NCBI RefSeq assembly: GCF_035222485.1
Contig: NC_085920.1
Span: 6,076,001-6,140,000, forward strand
Direction of reading: 5' to 3'
DNA: 64,000 nucleotides
Source of the DNA: Podospora pseudoanserina
Lineage: Eukaryota > Ascomycota > Sordariomycetes > Sordariales > Podosporaceae
The position numbers and the translations under genes were made by a program. The notes below the pieces were generated by a model. It had not been told where the DNA came from. It searched no databases and saw only the letters and a program-made list of their open reading frames with translations. Position 1 is the first letter of the stretch; every line of letters begins with the position of its first letter. Positions 31,717-44,700 of this stretch are shown here, piece after piece.

Positions 31717-33159
31717 ATGTCTCGAGATCTCTCCCCGGCGCACTCCGGCTTGTCCTCCGGCGCCGCGGTAGAGTCCGACGTCAAATCAACCCTCACCACC
31801 GCCGGCAGCATCAGCAAACGCCCCTTGATCGGCAAACGCCACGCCAGCACCCGGTCTGACGCCTCCGGTCTTCTACCATCAGAACCAGGATCACACCCCG
31901 ACTCCCCATTATCACCACCCTCCCCCGGCTCCGACTCGGAAGAAGACACCTACCCCGAAGGCGGCCTCCGCGCCTGGCTCGTCGTCTTCGGCAGCTGGCT
32001 CGCCCTCTTTGCCTCCCTCGGCCTGATGAACGTCATGGCCACATTTGACACTTACCTCTCGGCGCGCCACCTCGTCGACCACGACAACGGCACCGTGGGC
32101 GGGATTATTTCTCTGTACACCATCCTCAGCTTCACTCTGGGGATATACGTCGGTCCGGTATTCGACAAACACGGCCCGCGGTGGCCGATTGTCGGGGGGA
32201 GTGTTTGTCTTTTCGCGGCGTTGATCGTGGTCAGCATATCGACCAACTACTGGCATTTGCTGGTGGCGTTTGCGGTGTTCAGCGGTCTGGGGAGCGCCTT
32301 GCTCTTCACGCCGTCGATCGCGGCGATAGGACATTTCTTCAACGAGAGGAGGGGGTTAGCCACCGGGGTGGCGACTACGGCGGGGAGCGTGAGCGCGGTG
32401 ATGTTTCCGTATGTTGTGCAGGAGTTGTTTGTCATGGTTGGGTGGCCGTGGACGATGAGAGCGTTGGCGTTGATTTGTCTTGGGGTTGCGGTGGGGGCGA
32501 ACTTCTTGATTAGATCGAGGTTACCGCCGGCGAAGCATGCCAAGATCACTCCCAGTGTGAGGGTTTTCCAGACAAAGGGGTTTGGGTTGACGCTGGGGGC
32601 GGTTTTTCTGATGCAGTTTGCGGGGTTTGTGCCGCTGAGTTATCTTTCGGGGTATGTGCTTGCCAAGGGGTTCGGGCAGGAGTTTTCGTTTGATGTTGTG
32701 ACGGTGTTGAATGCCAGTTCGGCGTTTGGGAGGGTGGCGGGTGGTTGGTTGGGGGATTGGGTTGGGGTCTATAATGCGAATGTGGTGTTTTCGGTGGTGG
32801 CTTCTATCGCGTGTTTTGCGGTTTGGTTGCCTGTTGAGGAAGGAAAGGCCGGGATGATTGGGTTTGCGGTTTTGTTTGGGTTTACGTCTGGGAGTAATGT
32901 TAGTTTGATGCCGGTTACGGTAGGGAAACTGTGTGGGACGAGGGAGTATGGGAGGTATTATGGGACGGTGTATACTATTGTTAGTCTTGGGGTTTTGGTT
33001 GCTATTCCTATTGCTGGGAAGTTGGTGTTGGGGAGTAGGGGCAGTTGGGATGGGTTGATTGTTTTGACGGGGGTGGCGTATCTTGCTTCGGCGGTGGTGT
33101 TTGCGGTTGCGAAGATGTCGATTGTAGGGTGGAGATCGAAGCCTTGGGTGATTTTTTGA
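31717..33159 (+). CDS. MFS transporter, monocarboxylate-porter-like, 480 aa
   Basis: Intronless. ATG at 31717 (GCAGCAATGTC); the frame is open upstream but has no earlier ATG close by. Residues 1-78 are a Ser/Pro-rich cytosolic tail with phosphorylatable Ser clusters and an acidic SDSEEDTYPEGG end. The PEGGLRAWLVVFGSW motif at 80-94 opens transmembrane helix 1 and is the hallmark of fungal MCH/monocarboxylate-permease relatives. About twelve hydrophobic helices follow, with a basic loop FFNERRGLATGVATTAGSV between helices 4 and 5 and GRVAGGWLGDW in the second half. Substrates in this family include monocarboxylates, riboflavin (MCH5) and fungal metabolites, so none is assigned. There is no adjacent biosynthetic gene. 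The gene converges on SOG2, with 340 bp between stops. Confidence 0.93.
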   Translation: MSRDLSPAHSGLSSGAAVESDVKSTLTTAGSISKRPLIGKRHASTRSDASGLLPSEPGSHPDSPLSPPSPGSDSEEDTYPEGGLRAWLVVFGSWLALFASLGLMNVMATFDTYLSARHLVDHDNGTVGGIISLYTILSFTLGIYVGPVFDKHGPRWPIVGGSVCLFAALIVVSISTNYWHLLVAFAVFSGLGSALLFTPSIAAIGHFFNERRGLATGVATTAGSVSAVMFPYVVQELFVMVGWPWTMRALALICLGVAVGANFLIRSRLPPAKHAKITPSVRVFQTKGFGLTLGAVFLMQFAGFVPLSYLSGYVLAKGFGQEFSFDVVTVLNASSAFGRVAGGWLGDWVGVYNANVVFSVVASIACFAVWLPVEEGKAGMIGFAVLFGFTSGSNVSLMPVTVGKLCGTREYGRYYGTVYTIVSLGVLVAIPIAGKLVLGSRGSWDGLIVLTGVAYLASAVVFAVAKMSIVGWRSKPWVIF

Positions 33160-33499
33160 GGTGAAAGGAAGGGGGTGGTGTATGAAGTTATGATCTTGCT
33201 TTCGGCTTTTATTTCATTTCGGGAAGCGGTGTCACTGGCCGCAAGCTTTGTAACACGCTCAGAAGGGGAGCTAATCTACGATACCACAGCATGGCATGTA
33301 TATAAAGTGCGCTCACACAGCGAGTCTACAGTTTTCTTGCATACCAGTCAGGTTGTTTGAACAGAGATACCATATCAAGTCCTTCGCGCGAAGATACACA
33401 TCAGAGACCTTCCTACTCAGCGAGTTATACACTGGGAAATCCAAATTACTACCTTCTACTGCATGAACGTGAAACATTTCATACCCCCACCTTCATCGC
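33160..33499. other. Convergent 3' intergenic region
   Basis: It lies between the MFS stop (+) and the SOG2 stop (-). No gene or repeat seen. Confidence 0.6.
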
Positions 33500-36467
33500 T
33501 CAAGGCGAAGAATATATTCCCCTCGTCCCCTCCCCCATCCCCGTAGCCAAGCTGACACTCCTAGGCGTAACTGGCAACCCCATCTGCCCCCTCCTCTTCA
33601 TGGTATTACTACTACTCCCCCCAAGCCTCTGCCCAGGACTCCCCAACCCAGGACTCCCCAACCCAGGACTCCCCAACCCAGGACTCCCCAACCTAGGACT
33701 CCCCTGCCCACCACCAATATCCAACCTCCCACCACCCCTCGAAGCGCAACCATCAACTCCATACACCCCTGACCCCTTATTAACCCCCCTCAATCCCTCC
33801 ACCATCCCCGGCCCAAAGCTCAAAATCTTCTTCCCTAGCGCCTCCCTGATTTGTATCCCCAGGTTCGTCCACTTGTTGAACAAGCTCTTGCACGTCGACC
33901 ATATCGGACCATTTTCACTGTAATTGAGCGGCGATGAAGAAGACAGCATTGAGCGCAGAATGTCCGTTTGCTGGAGGACAGAGCTCGTTTTGGAGATGAG
34001 GTCTTCGAATAGGGGTACCATGGTGGATGATCGCAGTAAGTCGGTGGTTGTGGCGTTGTTGATGACGGATGAGAAGAGGTTGTCGAGGGACGGGAGGAAG
34101 GTGTGGATTAGGGTTGTGAGGTTGCGGAGGGAGGTGAGAAAGGCGGTTAGCTGGAGGGTTATGGGGGTCGTGACGTTGAATGTGGTGTTGGTGGATGAGG
34201 GGGTTGGGAGGCTGGGGAGGGGCGTTGATAGGGGTGGCGGGGAGGCGAAACGGCGGTCGTCGCTGTCGTCGTCGTTGGAGGAGACGGCGGAAGTGAAAGA
34301 GTCGGCTGATTTAGCGGTTTGAGGGATGACGGCTATGGTTGTTGTTGGGTAGCTTTGGGAGGTGGATCGCGATGATGAAACAGAGACGGCCACAGAGTTC
34401 GACTTGGGACGGTAAGGGATATCGGTGCGGACTTGCATAGGTGTCTTGGGGGTGATGGCCGCTCGTTTTGCACGAAGAGACGATGGCTGTTGCGGCTGAG
34501 GCGTTTGGGACCTGGGCGTCATTGGCAATGGCTGCGATGGTTGCCGACGACGGACAGAAGGAGGTGTCACTGGTGGTGGTTGGGAAGGACGAGCAGTCAG
34601 GATGTTGTTGCGGTTATTCAAAGGCCGGCTGGAAATGGCCACGCGCAGCTCCATGATGCCATGATAAACCTGCATGAGAAAGGTGCGCATATATCGGGGA
34701 TCTCCATTGTCGACCAGTAAATCAACATTGCTGGCCAGCCGAGCACAAATCTGGACGTAGGCCAATATCAAGGCTGTGTAAGCGCGTTGCATAGGCCCGT
34801 AGTCTCGTGCTGATGTCCGACCGCCTGACGACAGTTCAAAATCCTGGATTGCCTGCTCCAGCTCTTCAAAGTACTTGTGGGTGTTGTAAAAGATCATCTC
34901 GAGACTGGAGCGCCGTGAAGTCCCGTCGTTGGTCAAACTCATTAATGTTTGTACGCACAAATGGATCTGATAAATGGAATATAGAACCCCTTTGAAAAAC
35001 TCCAAGACCGGGTCTGGAATTTGAGATTGATAACGACGTATTGGCAGAGCGGAAAGCTCGCGAACACACAGCGGCCTCTGTAGAGACGGTTCTTCCGGAC
35101 TGAAAGGATTGGAGAAGGTCGGCGCACCACTGTAACTGAAACCGCGAAAATGACTGCTAAGCCGGTTCATATTGGGCACATCTGTCGAAAGGCTTGAAGC
35201 CGAAGACGGCGCAAGAAAAGAGCTTGCTGATCCAGGGGTGATAGTCCTAGAAGAGATGGTAGACTCTGTCGTGCGAGAAGATGCCGTATCTGGTCTCTTC
35301 GGCTCCGGTGATACGGCCGGCTGCTCAGGCGGGCTCCGTAGATCGTCACTCGATGCCGTCATTGTCAGTGGTATCATTCCCGACGGTCTCCTGGTGAACC
35401 CATTGCTGTACTGAGAAAGAGACCGTCTGCTGGAAACCCTCGGTGGTCTAGACAAAGATGCAGATCTCGATCCTGGCGAGGATGCAATTCCGGATCCATT
35501 TACCTTGACCGGAAACCGGCCGCCTCGGCGTGATGGCACTCGCGGTGTATCAGCACTCTCACTCGACTCATCCCCCGTCTCTGTATCAGCCATCCCTTCA
35601 ATGATACTCACACTGACACTCCGAGCTAGGAATTTCTTGATACGCTCAGTCACAACACGGTCTGCCTCGCTCTCGGCCAGAGCCCCACTGGACTGTTGAT
35701 CCTGGACCGTTGGTAGCTGCAAGACCTCCTTGGGAGGGTAGATGATCGGATTGCCCGTGAACCTCAGCCGCTGAAGGGAGACCATATTCGCCATGCTAGC
35801 GGGAAGTCTTGTAATTTGGTTCTCCTGAACCGAAAGCGCCTTGAGCGAAGTCAGCTTGGAAATCTCGGGAGGGAGCTCCCTCAACCGATTCCTTCCCACA
35901 TCGAGGAACTCCAATGATATTAGATCACATAACTGTAGCTGTGGTCAGCATTAAGGCCTCAGATCCAGGTCAAGCAGTACTCACTGCCAAAGGAAAGACC
36001 TCGAACGCATTGTTCCTCGCCGCGAGGTACCTCAAAGATGTACATTGCGAGAACCTCGGTGGAAGTCCCTTCAAGGCATTGTGTGATAGCGCGAGCCTTT
36101 CAACCCCTGTCCTCAGGATATCGACAACCTCATCAGGTAAAACAGGAATGTTTTTCCCAATCAAATCTAGCGTGATTCCCGAACCAGTTGCCCCAGTGGT
36201 CCCTGACACCGGCGTTCTTGTCTCCTCATCTTCAATCGCTTTTCTCCTAGCCTCCCGAACGAGAGCAACGACCTGATTTGGCGAAAGCAACGGCCCAGTG
36301 TTGGCATTACTCGCATTGGGTGATGTACCCCTCGATGTACTCTGCCCTGTCGACAAAGGCGGGAATCGCTGCTGCTGCTGATGAAGTTGATGTGCTCTCG
36401 AAAGCGGCATCCCACCTCCAGAGACCGACCGGGCTGCCATCGGGGGAGCCTTGCGATGGGTGTCCAT
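33500..36467 (-). CDS. SOG2: RAM-pathway scaffold SOG2: LRR plus SOG2 domain, 971 aa
   Basis: Two exons on the minus strand: 36467-35985 and 35932-33500. Two acceptors six bases apart are possible (CCACAG or CTACAG). The inner one is chosen because it keeps the leucine-rich-repeat period at exactly 23 residues across the join (LRYLAARNN to LEFLDVGRN). SOG2 is an LRR protein of the RAM network that works with the Cbk1/Cot1-type NDR kinase, Kic1 and Hym1 in polarised growth and cell separation. LRRs span about 100-235 (LxxLxLxxN pattern, LRELPPEISKL). A Ser-rich linker follows, then the SOG2 domain (LEFFKGVLYSIYQIHLCVQ, FEELEQAIQDFEL, MQRAYTALILAYVQICARL), broken by Ser/Pro/Gln-rich inserts. 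The C-terminus carries GLGSP pentapeptide repeats. Full-length for filamentous fungi. Confidence 0.93.
33633..33707. repeat. 15-bp tandem repeat inside SOG2, about five copies
   Basis: The unit is CCCAGGACTCCCCAA on the plus strand, nearly perfect, with one diverged copy at the right (CCTAGGACTCCCC). It encodes repeated GLGSP near the SOG2 C-terminus. The near-identity suggests recent expansion and probable length variation between strains. Confidence 0.9.
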
Positions 36468-39400
36468 TCTTTATCAATAAGTCAAACTCGATTCAGAAAT
36501 TAACAATGCAAACCCCAACTGAAAATTTCATCAGTGGCAGTATCAACGGAAACGCATATCTCAAAACTGAGAACCACTGTGTAAGAAGAGAGCTGACTGA
36601 TCGATCCCGTCGCTGTGCTGTGTGCTGCCGTGCTTACCTCCTGCAGCACCATATCTCTAACCCTTCTGTGCCAGCCTGCCGCGCTGTACAACACAGCCAA
36701 TCCTGGCACATCCTCGCGTGCTTGCTGCAAATCCCGCCAGCTCTCAGCCGTGTTTCTTGCGTTGCGTTGCCTGCCGCTGGGCGGGTGACGAGCAGCCCCC
36801 AATTACACACGAGGGCGCGGCCAGTGAACTGTCATGAATTCCATACCATCAAAGCTAAAGATCACCCACTCCACCAAAAATATACATGAAGCCCCTCTCG
36901 ATTTGTGTTTGGATCCAAAGCTTCCATAGTGGATATTTCCGATTATTCTTGTTATGAGAGTTTAGCAAAAAATCATAGTTTTGAGTTCGTGGAAGACATC
37001 TCCAGCCGAGTCTGCATTATTCTGTAGCCACAGAAACTCACCCATGTGCACGGGCCAACCATGGGTAACTAACCATCACCTCCATCCTCCCACTATCCGT
37101 CCGCTCACAACTCAATGACATGAAACTCGGCAACAAAATCACCCGAACACATGTCACTATCATGCGTGTCACCACTTCTTCAACTCATTCGTCCCAGCTC
37201 ATAATTTTGAGCATTCTATGGGAATCCCTCTCACAGGGGAAGCTGCCTCACTTACATGTCCCATGAGCTGTAGATATGTCGTGCGACGATCATTTTGCCT
37301 TTGTGGTGTGTGTTGGCCCCCTCTCACTCGCTCATGTTGTGACCAGCAGCCTTGTGAGCTGGCCCATCAGTCAGTCATCGGATGTAAGTGAGATTACAGC
37401 TGTCATCTCATCATGTGACCTCGCTCCTGTTGTGTTGCATGAGGTAGGGTGTTCCAATGACGATGCCCGAGGCTGATCACTCATTATTGAGAGTTATGAG
37501 AGGTATGCTTATCTTCATATTGAAGTTGAGATGGTTGTCTTGAAAATATCTTCTCACAAATGAGAACCGGTAACTCTGCACTACTGCGTCGCATCGCATT
37601 ATAAAAGCTTGATGAGTTGGTAAGCATTTATTGAGCCAACCTTGTAAGTGATGAGTCAACCCAAGACAAAAGCTGAACGTAGCCATCACCACAACCACAA
37701 GCGTCAGCCTCTCCGTTTGTGAATTCTACTCATTCACTAACCAGATTTCCAACAGTAGAAACCTGCTTTCTAACCCACCTTCATCAACCCTCCCTTTCCT
37801 TACTTACACTGTGTACTTCATCTTGAGTGACAAATATCTCCTCTCCCTTCAACCCAAATAGCCACCAATACGTAAACCACCACCCAAAAACATCACCCCT
37901 TGACACTTCACCAAACAACACCATGTTACGGCAAAGCTCAAAATTGATAATGCCAAACCCGAAATAACGTACGAATATTGTAACAGCATTCACATACCAA
38001 CCAACCGAATGCCCTCTTATACTCCCAAAACCAACGTCTCCACTTGAACACCAAAACTCCCGAAACTCCGCTCATAAGCTATCTACTGTTCTTTGGCGTC
38101 ATGTTCATCAAGGTGCTTACCTACCTCACATCGGTACCTAACCTACCTGCCGTCCGTCACCCATCACAACAAGATCACGATCGAAACACCCACCTTCCCC
38201 TAACATGGAGAGCCGTGGCAATATGTTATCCAGGCAGTCATAAGCATAAGCCAGGCAGAGGTGGGCCCAGATCTCCCATGCCATGCCCATCCTCCCTGTC
38301 GTCACCCTTCTTTGTTCCATTCTCCCCGATGAGCGATGGCGGCGGCAACAAATGTCAACCGTCCCTTGTCCACAACTGTTAGGGTAGCCCCGCCAGTTCC
38401 GGAACGGAGAAACGGGATTTAGAAAATTGTGTTGTGTCCTGTCTCTTGTTGTGGTGGTGGTGTGGTGTGGTCCTCAGTCCGCCGAATGACTCACTCTGGA
38501 AGAGCGACCAACCCGGGAAGGAAGGAACCCGGGCCCCGGAATGCCGCCATCGTGATTCGTGACAAACCCAGCTGGTTGGACAAGAAAATTTAGGTAAGAA
38601 ATCGGTTGACTTTGGAACGCATTGCATTGGGCTTGGAATTTTCCTGGGATCGGACCAGTTAGAAATGCAAAATGGGAACGCGAGAAAAACGCTGCAAAAA
38701 ACTGGGGACAAAGGGACGCAGCAAGCAACCAGATCGACCCCCGTCGTTACCACACCAACGATCCCATCTCCAAATACATGGTTGTGGCAAGTTGCTCGGT
38801 TGCCTGACCGTCGCTCATTTGGGCGCCCAAACAGGGGGTTGATGGTAAGCGCAGGCAGGACACGTCGGAGGCACGATTGCTTCGGTTTTGAGACAGAAAG
38901 GTAGCTGCTAGCTCCGATGATTTTGGCTAATAGCATGGTATTTGTGCGGCTGCTAGTCGCGAGTCGGAATGATTTCCTTGAAGAGGATCAAGTCTGTCCG
39001 TCTTGGTCCCTTTCAGGGCCCGAAGGTCTCGGTCTTGGTAGAAAACCTACGGCGTTCCTATAAACTCCGTTTGATGCAATAAGCCTCAGGCCTAAATGCA
39101 GAGAGAATTGTTCTGGCGGTTGCAAATCGTCAGTCTCGTTGCTAAACGAGAAAAGGCGTTAGCAGCTGTCCAGCTCTCCGCTGCCCAGTGTCCGTCCATT
39201 ATGCTCCTAATAGTTCCCAACGCCCCCTCTCTCTGCGCCCTCGGACGCGAGATACTGTGTCCTGGTATGTAATAACGACTTAAAAACAGAAAAAGCACGA
39301 CAAACAACATCGTACACAAAAAAACACCCACCACCGTTCGCCATCAAAAAATGACCAAGATTCCCCGCCTTCGCCTGTCGCCATTTACCCCAAATCCAGG

Positions 39401-39653
39401 ATGTCGCATGCAAAAAACCCCCAGAACACGCTTTTGCCCATTTTCCTTGAGCCATCTCCAAGCCCTCTGCTAGGGACTTGATCTCTTCCGAGAATTACCA
39501 CTTCTTCTCCCTCTAGCGAGGGACTGACAAAGAAAGAAAGAATGGTGTCACAGCGAAGGGTTTGGTTGATTGATATGATCGTTATGTGCAGTTGGCGTAT
39601 GAAACGCAAAAATAATAAACAAGGTGTTTGTCGAAACGTGTGGTGTAAAAGAA
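36468..39653. other. 3.2-kb intergenic region upstream of SOG2
   Basis: Contains the SOG2 promoter/leader (right of 36467) and the cyclin 3' UTR (left of 39653). Composition is mixed, with many short CA/TC-rich stretches between 37080 and 38400. No frame has gene-like features. The 185-codon minus frame at 38379-38936 has no signature. Confidence 0.5.
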
Positions 39654-41730
39654 TTACTGCAGAATTCCCTGCCACATCCCTGGACCTCCTGGTCCTCCGA
39701 CTGCTGGATGAAGCGAAGAGATCATGTACGGCTGAGCCGCCTCGGTTGAGCAACAGACTCTCTTGTGACTTCCTCGAACCATCGACTCGGGCCAGGCACC
39801 GGCGTTGGTCGAGTCCATTGAAAGGTATCCACGCACACTCTCCTGCAGCTGGGCATTGTCCATTGAAAAGGTCCGGCTTCGCTTGGTTCCGATTCTGACC
39901 GGGGCTGACGAAGAATCGACCGCTTGACGCTGCAACTCTTGAAGGGCCATGGCCGCATCATTCATCTCACGCTGCCTGCACGCATATTGAACATCCAGCG
40001 TGCCATCGTAAAAGTCCTTACCCGCCGGGCCGGTGTAAGACTCTGGCGACGCTGTCAGACAATGACCCTCCTCATAGACTTCGGGAACCGAAGCGATGGT
40101 GGGCTTCAGGCTCATCCTCTCACTGAACGACCTTCCATACCGGCATCGCGCCTGAGCATCCAATTTGGCTGACGGCGCGCTAACCGAAGAAAGAGACGAG
40201 ATCGAAGAAGAGCGAGAAAGACGAGAAGAATCCGATACCATTGACTCGGGCGAGGAGGCGGTCGAGACCGAGTTGGCAAGAGATGACCTGCGGGGAAGGT
40301 GATTCATGGGAGACGAGGTGACAGCGGGGGGCCACCGATCCAAGGTCTGAGCAACAGACGTGGAGGAGGCTTGGGCCATGGCGAAACCCATTGATGAACT
40401 TCTTCCAAGAATGTGGGAAGCAGCACTCACAGCAGGAGTGCTGAATCCACGAGTTTGGGGAGTCATGCGTGGTGTAGGCAACAGGCCTAATGCAGGCGCA
40501 AAGCGGCCAGGAACGTATGCTGAAGGAGGACTTGGCTCCATAACGACTGGTGCCAAACGTGGCTTGAGAGCCGCATCCAGATCGCCCCAAGGATTGGCAC
40601 TCTCAGGGGAGCTGCAGATGGCCTGAATAGATACCTCCCGAGTGGCCCGCAGCCAAGGAGCCAACTCTTCCAAGTTGTCGAGCGAGGGCGTCAGGTTGAG
40701 AATAAGCCGTTGAAACTGTTCGCACTGCTGTTCGTAAACGCGCTGTGCTGAGGGGCTGGGAGGTGAAGGAGGCTGGGGTGTGAACTTGAGAACTGATTCA
40801 GACCACTTCTTGTAGGTTTCCTCTGTGATGTGCAGGTTCCAGTTCACAGCCAATATGAATGCCATCTCGTTTTGGTTGATCTCGGATGTTTTGAGTCCAG
40901 AGATTCTGCTCCAGGCACGGGCCGAGTAGTTGCGATCTTGCAGATACTTGGACGCCAAGATGAGAGCTGCGAGGAACATACGGCGACCACATTGGAGGGC
41001 CTGGCATTCTCGGTTGCTGTCGGGCTGTTCCATGGTGAAATCATGGCTCGGAACGTGGGGTCTAATCAGGACAAGGTAGTACAAGGCAACTTGAAGGGTC
41101 GAGTAGCTGGTGCGGGACCGGCGCAAAGTTTCTTGAATAAAACTGCGCAGCGGGAGCACAGCACTGCTGCCCACCTCTTTGCAAGCTGGCGATGACGTAG
41201 GCCAGATGGCTTCGACCATGTGGGTCGAAGTGTCTAGAACAACATTGTTGAGCATATATCCGTTACATGAAGCAAGCGCATTCCTTACCGACGAGGTTGT
41301 CAACGAAATTGACCTTCCGGTCAGCCTGGCGCACGAGCGCAGGGGGACGCCCAGTCCTTGAAGTCGCAGAGTTGGAGGTTCGGCGGGGGTTCTGGCGCAA
41401 TGGCGCGCATGATTCGGGCTGAGAATACTGTTCATGTTGCTGGCGAACCCAGGGATCGCAGCTCTTGATGACTGGCTCGCAGTAGCTTCCAAAGGAGCTT
41501 ACTGAGCTCTGAGAAGATGTGGGCGCAATAGAAAAGCAGGATTCGCTGAGTTCGGAGTCCGAAGAGGGTCCGTTGGAGGTATTGTCGTCTGAGTGCTGGG
41601 AGGATGCGTCGGACCAGATCGAGGTGGTAGAAGCGGATGCCAACGCGGCTAAGGGTTGGCTGTAAGTGGCATTGTGGAGGGAGGTAAGGGGGTTGATAAA
41701 TGCGGGGGACAAGTATGTGTCGAGCTTCAT
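39654..41730 (-). CDS. PHO85-type cyclin (PCL/PAS1-like), 673 aa
   Basis: Two exons on the minus strand: 41730-41289 and 41233-39654. The 55-nt intron has a GTAAGG donor and CTAG acceptor. It splits the conserved FVDNLVD motif, which becomes complete on splicing (NLV-DTSTHMVEAIWP). The cyclin box covers about 140-290: VEAIWPTS, LRSFIQETLRRSRTSYSTLQVALYYL, RRMFLAALILASKYLQD, WSRISGLKTSEINQNE and AVNWNLHI. These are typical of Pcl1/Pcl2/Pas1 cyclins that partner Pho85/Pef1-type kinases in G1 and morphogenesis. The N-terminal ~140 residues and the long C-terminal half are Ser/Pro-rich and likely phosphorylated and degraded by regulated turnover (inference). The gene has a very long gene-free upstream region, compatible with complex transcription control. 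Confidence 0.9.
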
Positions 41731-44700
41731 CTTGGGTTATGGTGGGTGGAAGTGCTTCCAACAACCTCCAGTCGCCGTCACGCCGTGATTACCGATTAAA
41801 CCAGTGTGCTGAACAGATCGTGAAATTAACGAGATGCAAGTCCTGCAGCAAATCTTGAAGATTGCTGCCAAACTTTGAATGTCGAAATGGACAGAAGACT
41901 CCTAAAACAGGGTGCTAAAGAGAGCCAACTTTTCACGAACGAGCAGACCGGTAGACGGGACGGAGACGGCGACTGGAGTAGAGTTATTTTTCGCAAGAGG
42001 CATCGTGTGTGTGTCCCTTCGCTTTGTTGGAGCGAAAGAGCGGTGGTTGAGGCTATATGGCAGCTAGTTGCGTACCATAAGGGGCGGGAGGCGAGGTGTT
42101 GTTGATGGTGGTTGGTGTAAGGGTGCAATCGTGTGGATGGCTAACAGCGGGTCGAGACTCGACGATCGGATTCGCAATAGCTGAAGATGCAGGCGTGGTG
42201 GACTAGATGGTCCTTGACAGTGGCAGGCTATGCAGGTACCGATCGGCTGTCTCTCTCCAACTGCGGTGCGGCTGCGAGGCCGACGGACTCTTTAAAGTGA
42301 GAGTATGGTGATGGCGACGGCCTGAGGAGAGCGGCAATGTGACTCCTATGAAGCGCGTGTCTTCTGGGGCGACCTAAGATAAGCTGCTGGCTACGGGTGG
42401 CCCCCCTGGTCTGGATGACTCTTCCCGTTAGATTCAGAGTGGCGAAGGCCTAACCGACTGTTGCCGCTAGGTGAAAACAGGTGGCCCCAACTGGCAGTGT
42501 GCCCCCTGGGGTCTGTGTGGTGTGACCTGGCGCTCAGCAACGGAAGCCTGAAAACGGGTCTTTCAGAAGGGCTGTGGCGACTTGGTAGTCACCGGGCTGG
42601 TTAAGTTGCCTGTGCAGCTCAAAAGGGGAGGGGAAAAAATGAGTGGTTAGGTAGCGTTCTCGCGAAGCTCCCTCTTTTTCTCGCCTTTGTTCGATAGGCG
42701 GCGGATTCCTTGTTCTTTTTTGACGGGATGGTGTGGTGTATACAGTATTGGAGAAACACAGAGCCAGCGGGGTGAGTGTGTGACGGTTGCTGGCTGTTGT
42801 TGACGAGAGCGGCGCAGAGGCTGACTCCGCGGGCTGCTGAAGAAAGATGATGAACTCGGTGGAGGAATGTCTGTTGGTCCTATTTTCCTTTGTCGCAGAG
42901 TGCAAGCGAATGCCGCGCGAACAAGAGAAAACGTTGCTAGACAAACAGGCAGGCAATCAGGAGAACGGAAAGATACCAGAGAGTAGAGATGTAACAAATT
43001 AAATTAAGAGTAGTGAGGAGAGATGGTCCGTCCAGATCTCACAAGCAGACTGCCAAAGAGTCGCTTCTTCCTAGATCTTGAAGTTGAGCATGATGGCTGC
43101 TCGATGGGGAAGAGAAGAGAAGGGAGCGTTTTGGCCTGGCTCCTGGGTGCCGAGTAGTTTTGAATGGGACTCCCTAGGGTCACTGGGAGATGCCCACAAG
43201 TGCCAACGAATTGCCAAACCGCCAGCAAGCCCGTCGCATGCACAAGACAACCTTGCTCCCCACTTTGTTATGCACGCTCCACCCCTTCACCAACTCCACC
43301 CTTCGAATGTTCCCACCTTTTCCATCGACAGCCTGCACGAGCCACTTTGTTCTTCACTCATTCATGGACAGAACTTCCTTTCACGACGCATTCGCACTTT
43401 GTCCCCCCTCCTTTCTGGCTGCAGCAAGACGGCAAGCACAATTTGCCAACATCGGTGGCTGTTCCTATGCCCCGTCATCCCCTCCTCTCCCCTTCCCTCG
43501 CCGCCATCCTCAGCACATTCAAACACGGAGGAATAATAAACTATGATGTACCCGATCTTATCGCCTAGCGCCATAGTTTACTTCCATTCTCGTGCAGCCA
43601 GGCCAACCTAGAGGTCATCATCGCGAGGATTCGAGTGTCCATCATCAGTTCCTAAGTCCAACCCCTCGCCCCTCCTCCCTCTTCACAAGGCCACCAACTC
43701 TCTGCGAGACACTCTTGCAGTTTCAACTCGCCCGTAGGAGGGATGAGATGGCATCGCCTATCTCCTGATTGGCTATGTTACTGCATGGCAGAAGGGGGGC
43801 GGGAAATCTGGGTTGCAGGAGCGTGGCCAGTTCATCCATCCAAGTTGCTCACAAAGCAGATTACCCCTGTCTAGCGCCTGGACTGTTCTCAAAACAGCTA
43901 GCCCGTAACCAAAGGCGCAGGATGCATCATCACTCATCAGCACGGTGTTGATCCTGCCACACAGTCATCATTTCGTTCATTTCTCAACCCTCCGCCTTCA
44001 TCAAGCTCTTGATCGAGGCAACAACCTCACATCAATGAAGCTTGTGGCATGAGAACAACATCGCGATGGTGACATCTTACAACGTGGATTTGAAATGCTC
44101 GGGGCTTTGGTTGATTCACCGCAGTGGAGGGAGTGACCGAGAGGCCTCATGAGTGATGAGTGAGGGAGTCTTGGCTGCGAAACATCGTCGACTCACTTTC
44201 ACAGCTGAGTTCGGAGTGTTGCACAGCTGACAAGGGTTGGTCGGAACGGCAGTCTCGAACACCACCAAGTCTTTCGCGACCACCGAGAGGTGTGTCAGTG
44301 AATGCGACACCCCTCCTTCATGGAGATTTAAATGATGCCCAATATGGGTGAGAAGAGAGGCATCTGTTTTATGATTTGGATGTTCGTAAATCATTCTCTA
44401 AGAGACGTAAACCCTGGCATTGCGGTCAGTCATAATTTGGGCCCGCATTTCCTACCATCGACTCGGAAAACTGGATGGTCGGCGACCGGCAATAGACAGA
44501 GTCCGTTTCTCGTTGGCCCAGTGCACGCTACGGAGAAACCCTCCAAGGCAGTGACGCATGTTCATGGATCGCTCGCGCTCACAGCCGCATTACCTCCTCA
44601 TCTGTTCAGTGTCCCTAAATTTGTCTTTGACCAGGCATTTACACAGCTAAACTCCATATCCCGTTAGTAACCTACCCAGCAATCATCTAGGTCCATGATC

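Noticed and set aside
33357-33923. 188-codon plus frame
   Set aside because: Mostly the antisense of the SOG2 C-terminal repeat, which gives an artificial Pro/Leu/Gly repeat (LPNPG).
38379-38936. 185-codon minus frame between SOG2 and the cyclin
   Set aside because: Composition irregular, with no family or targeting signal.
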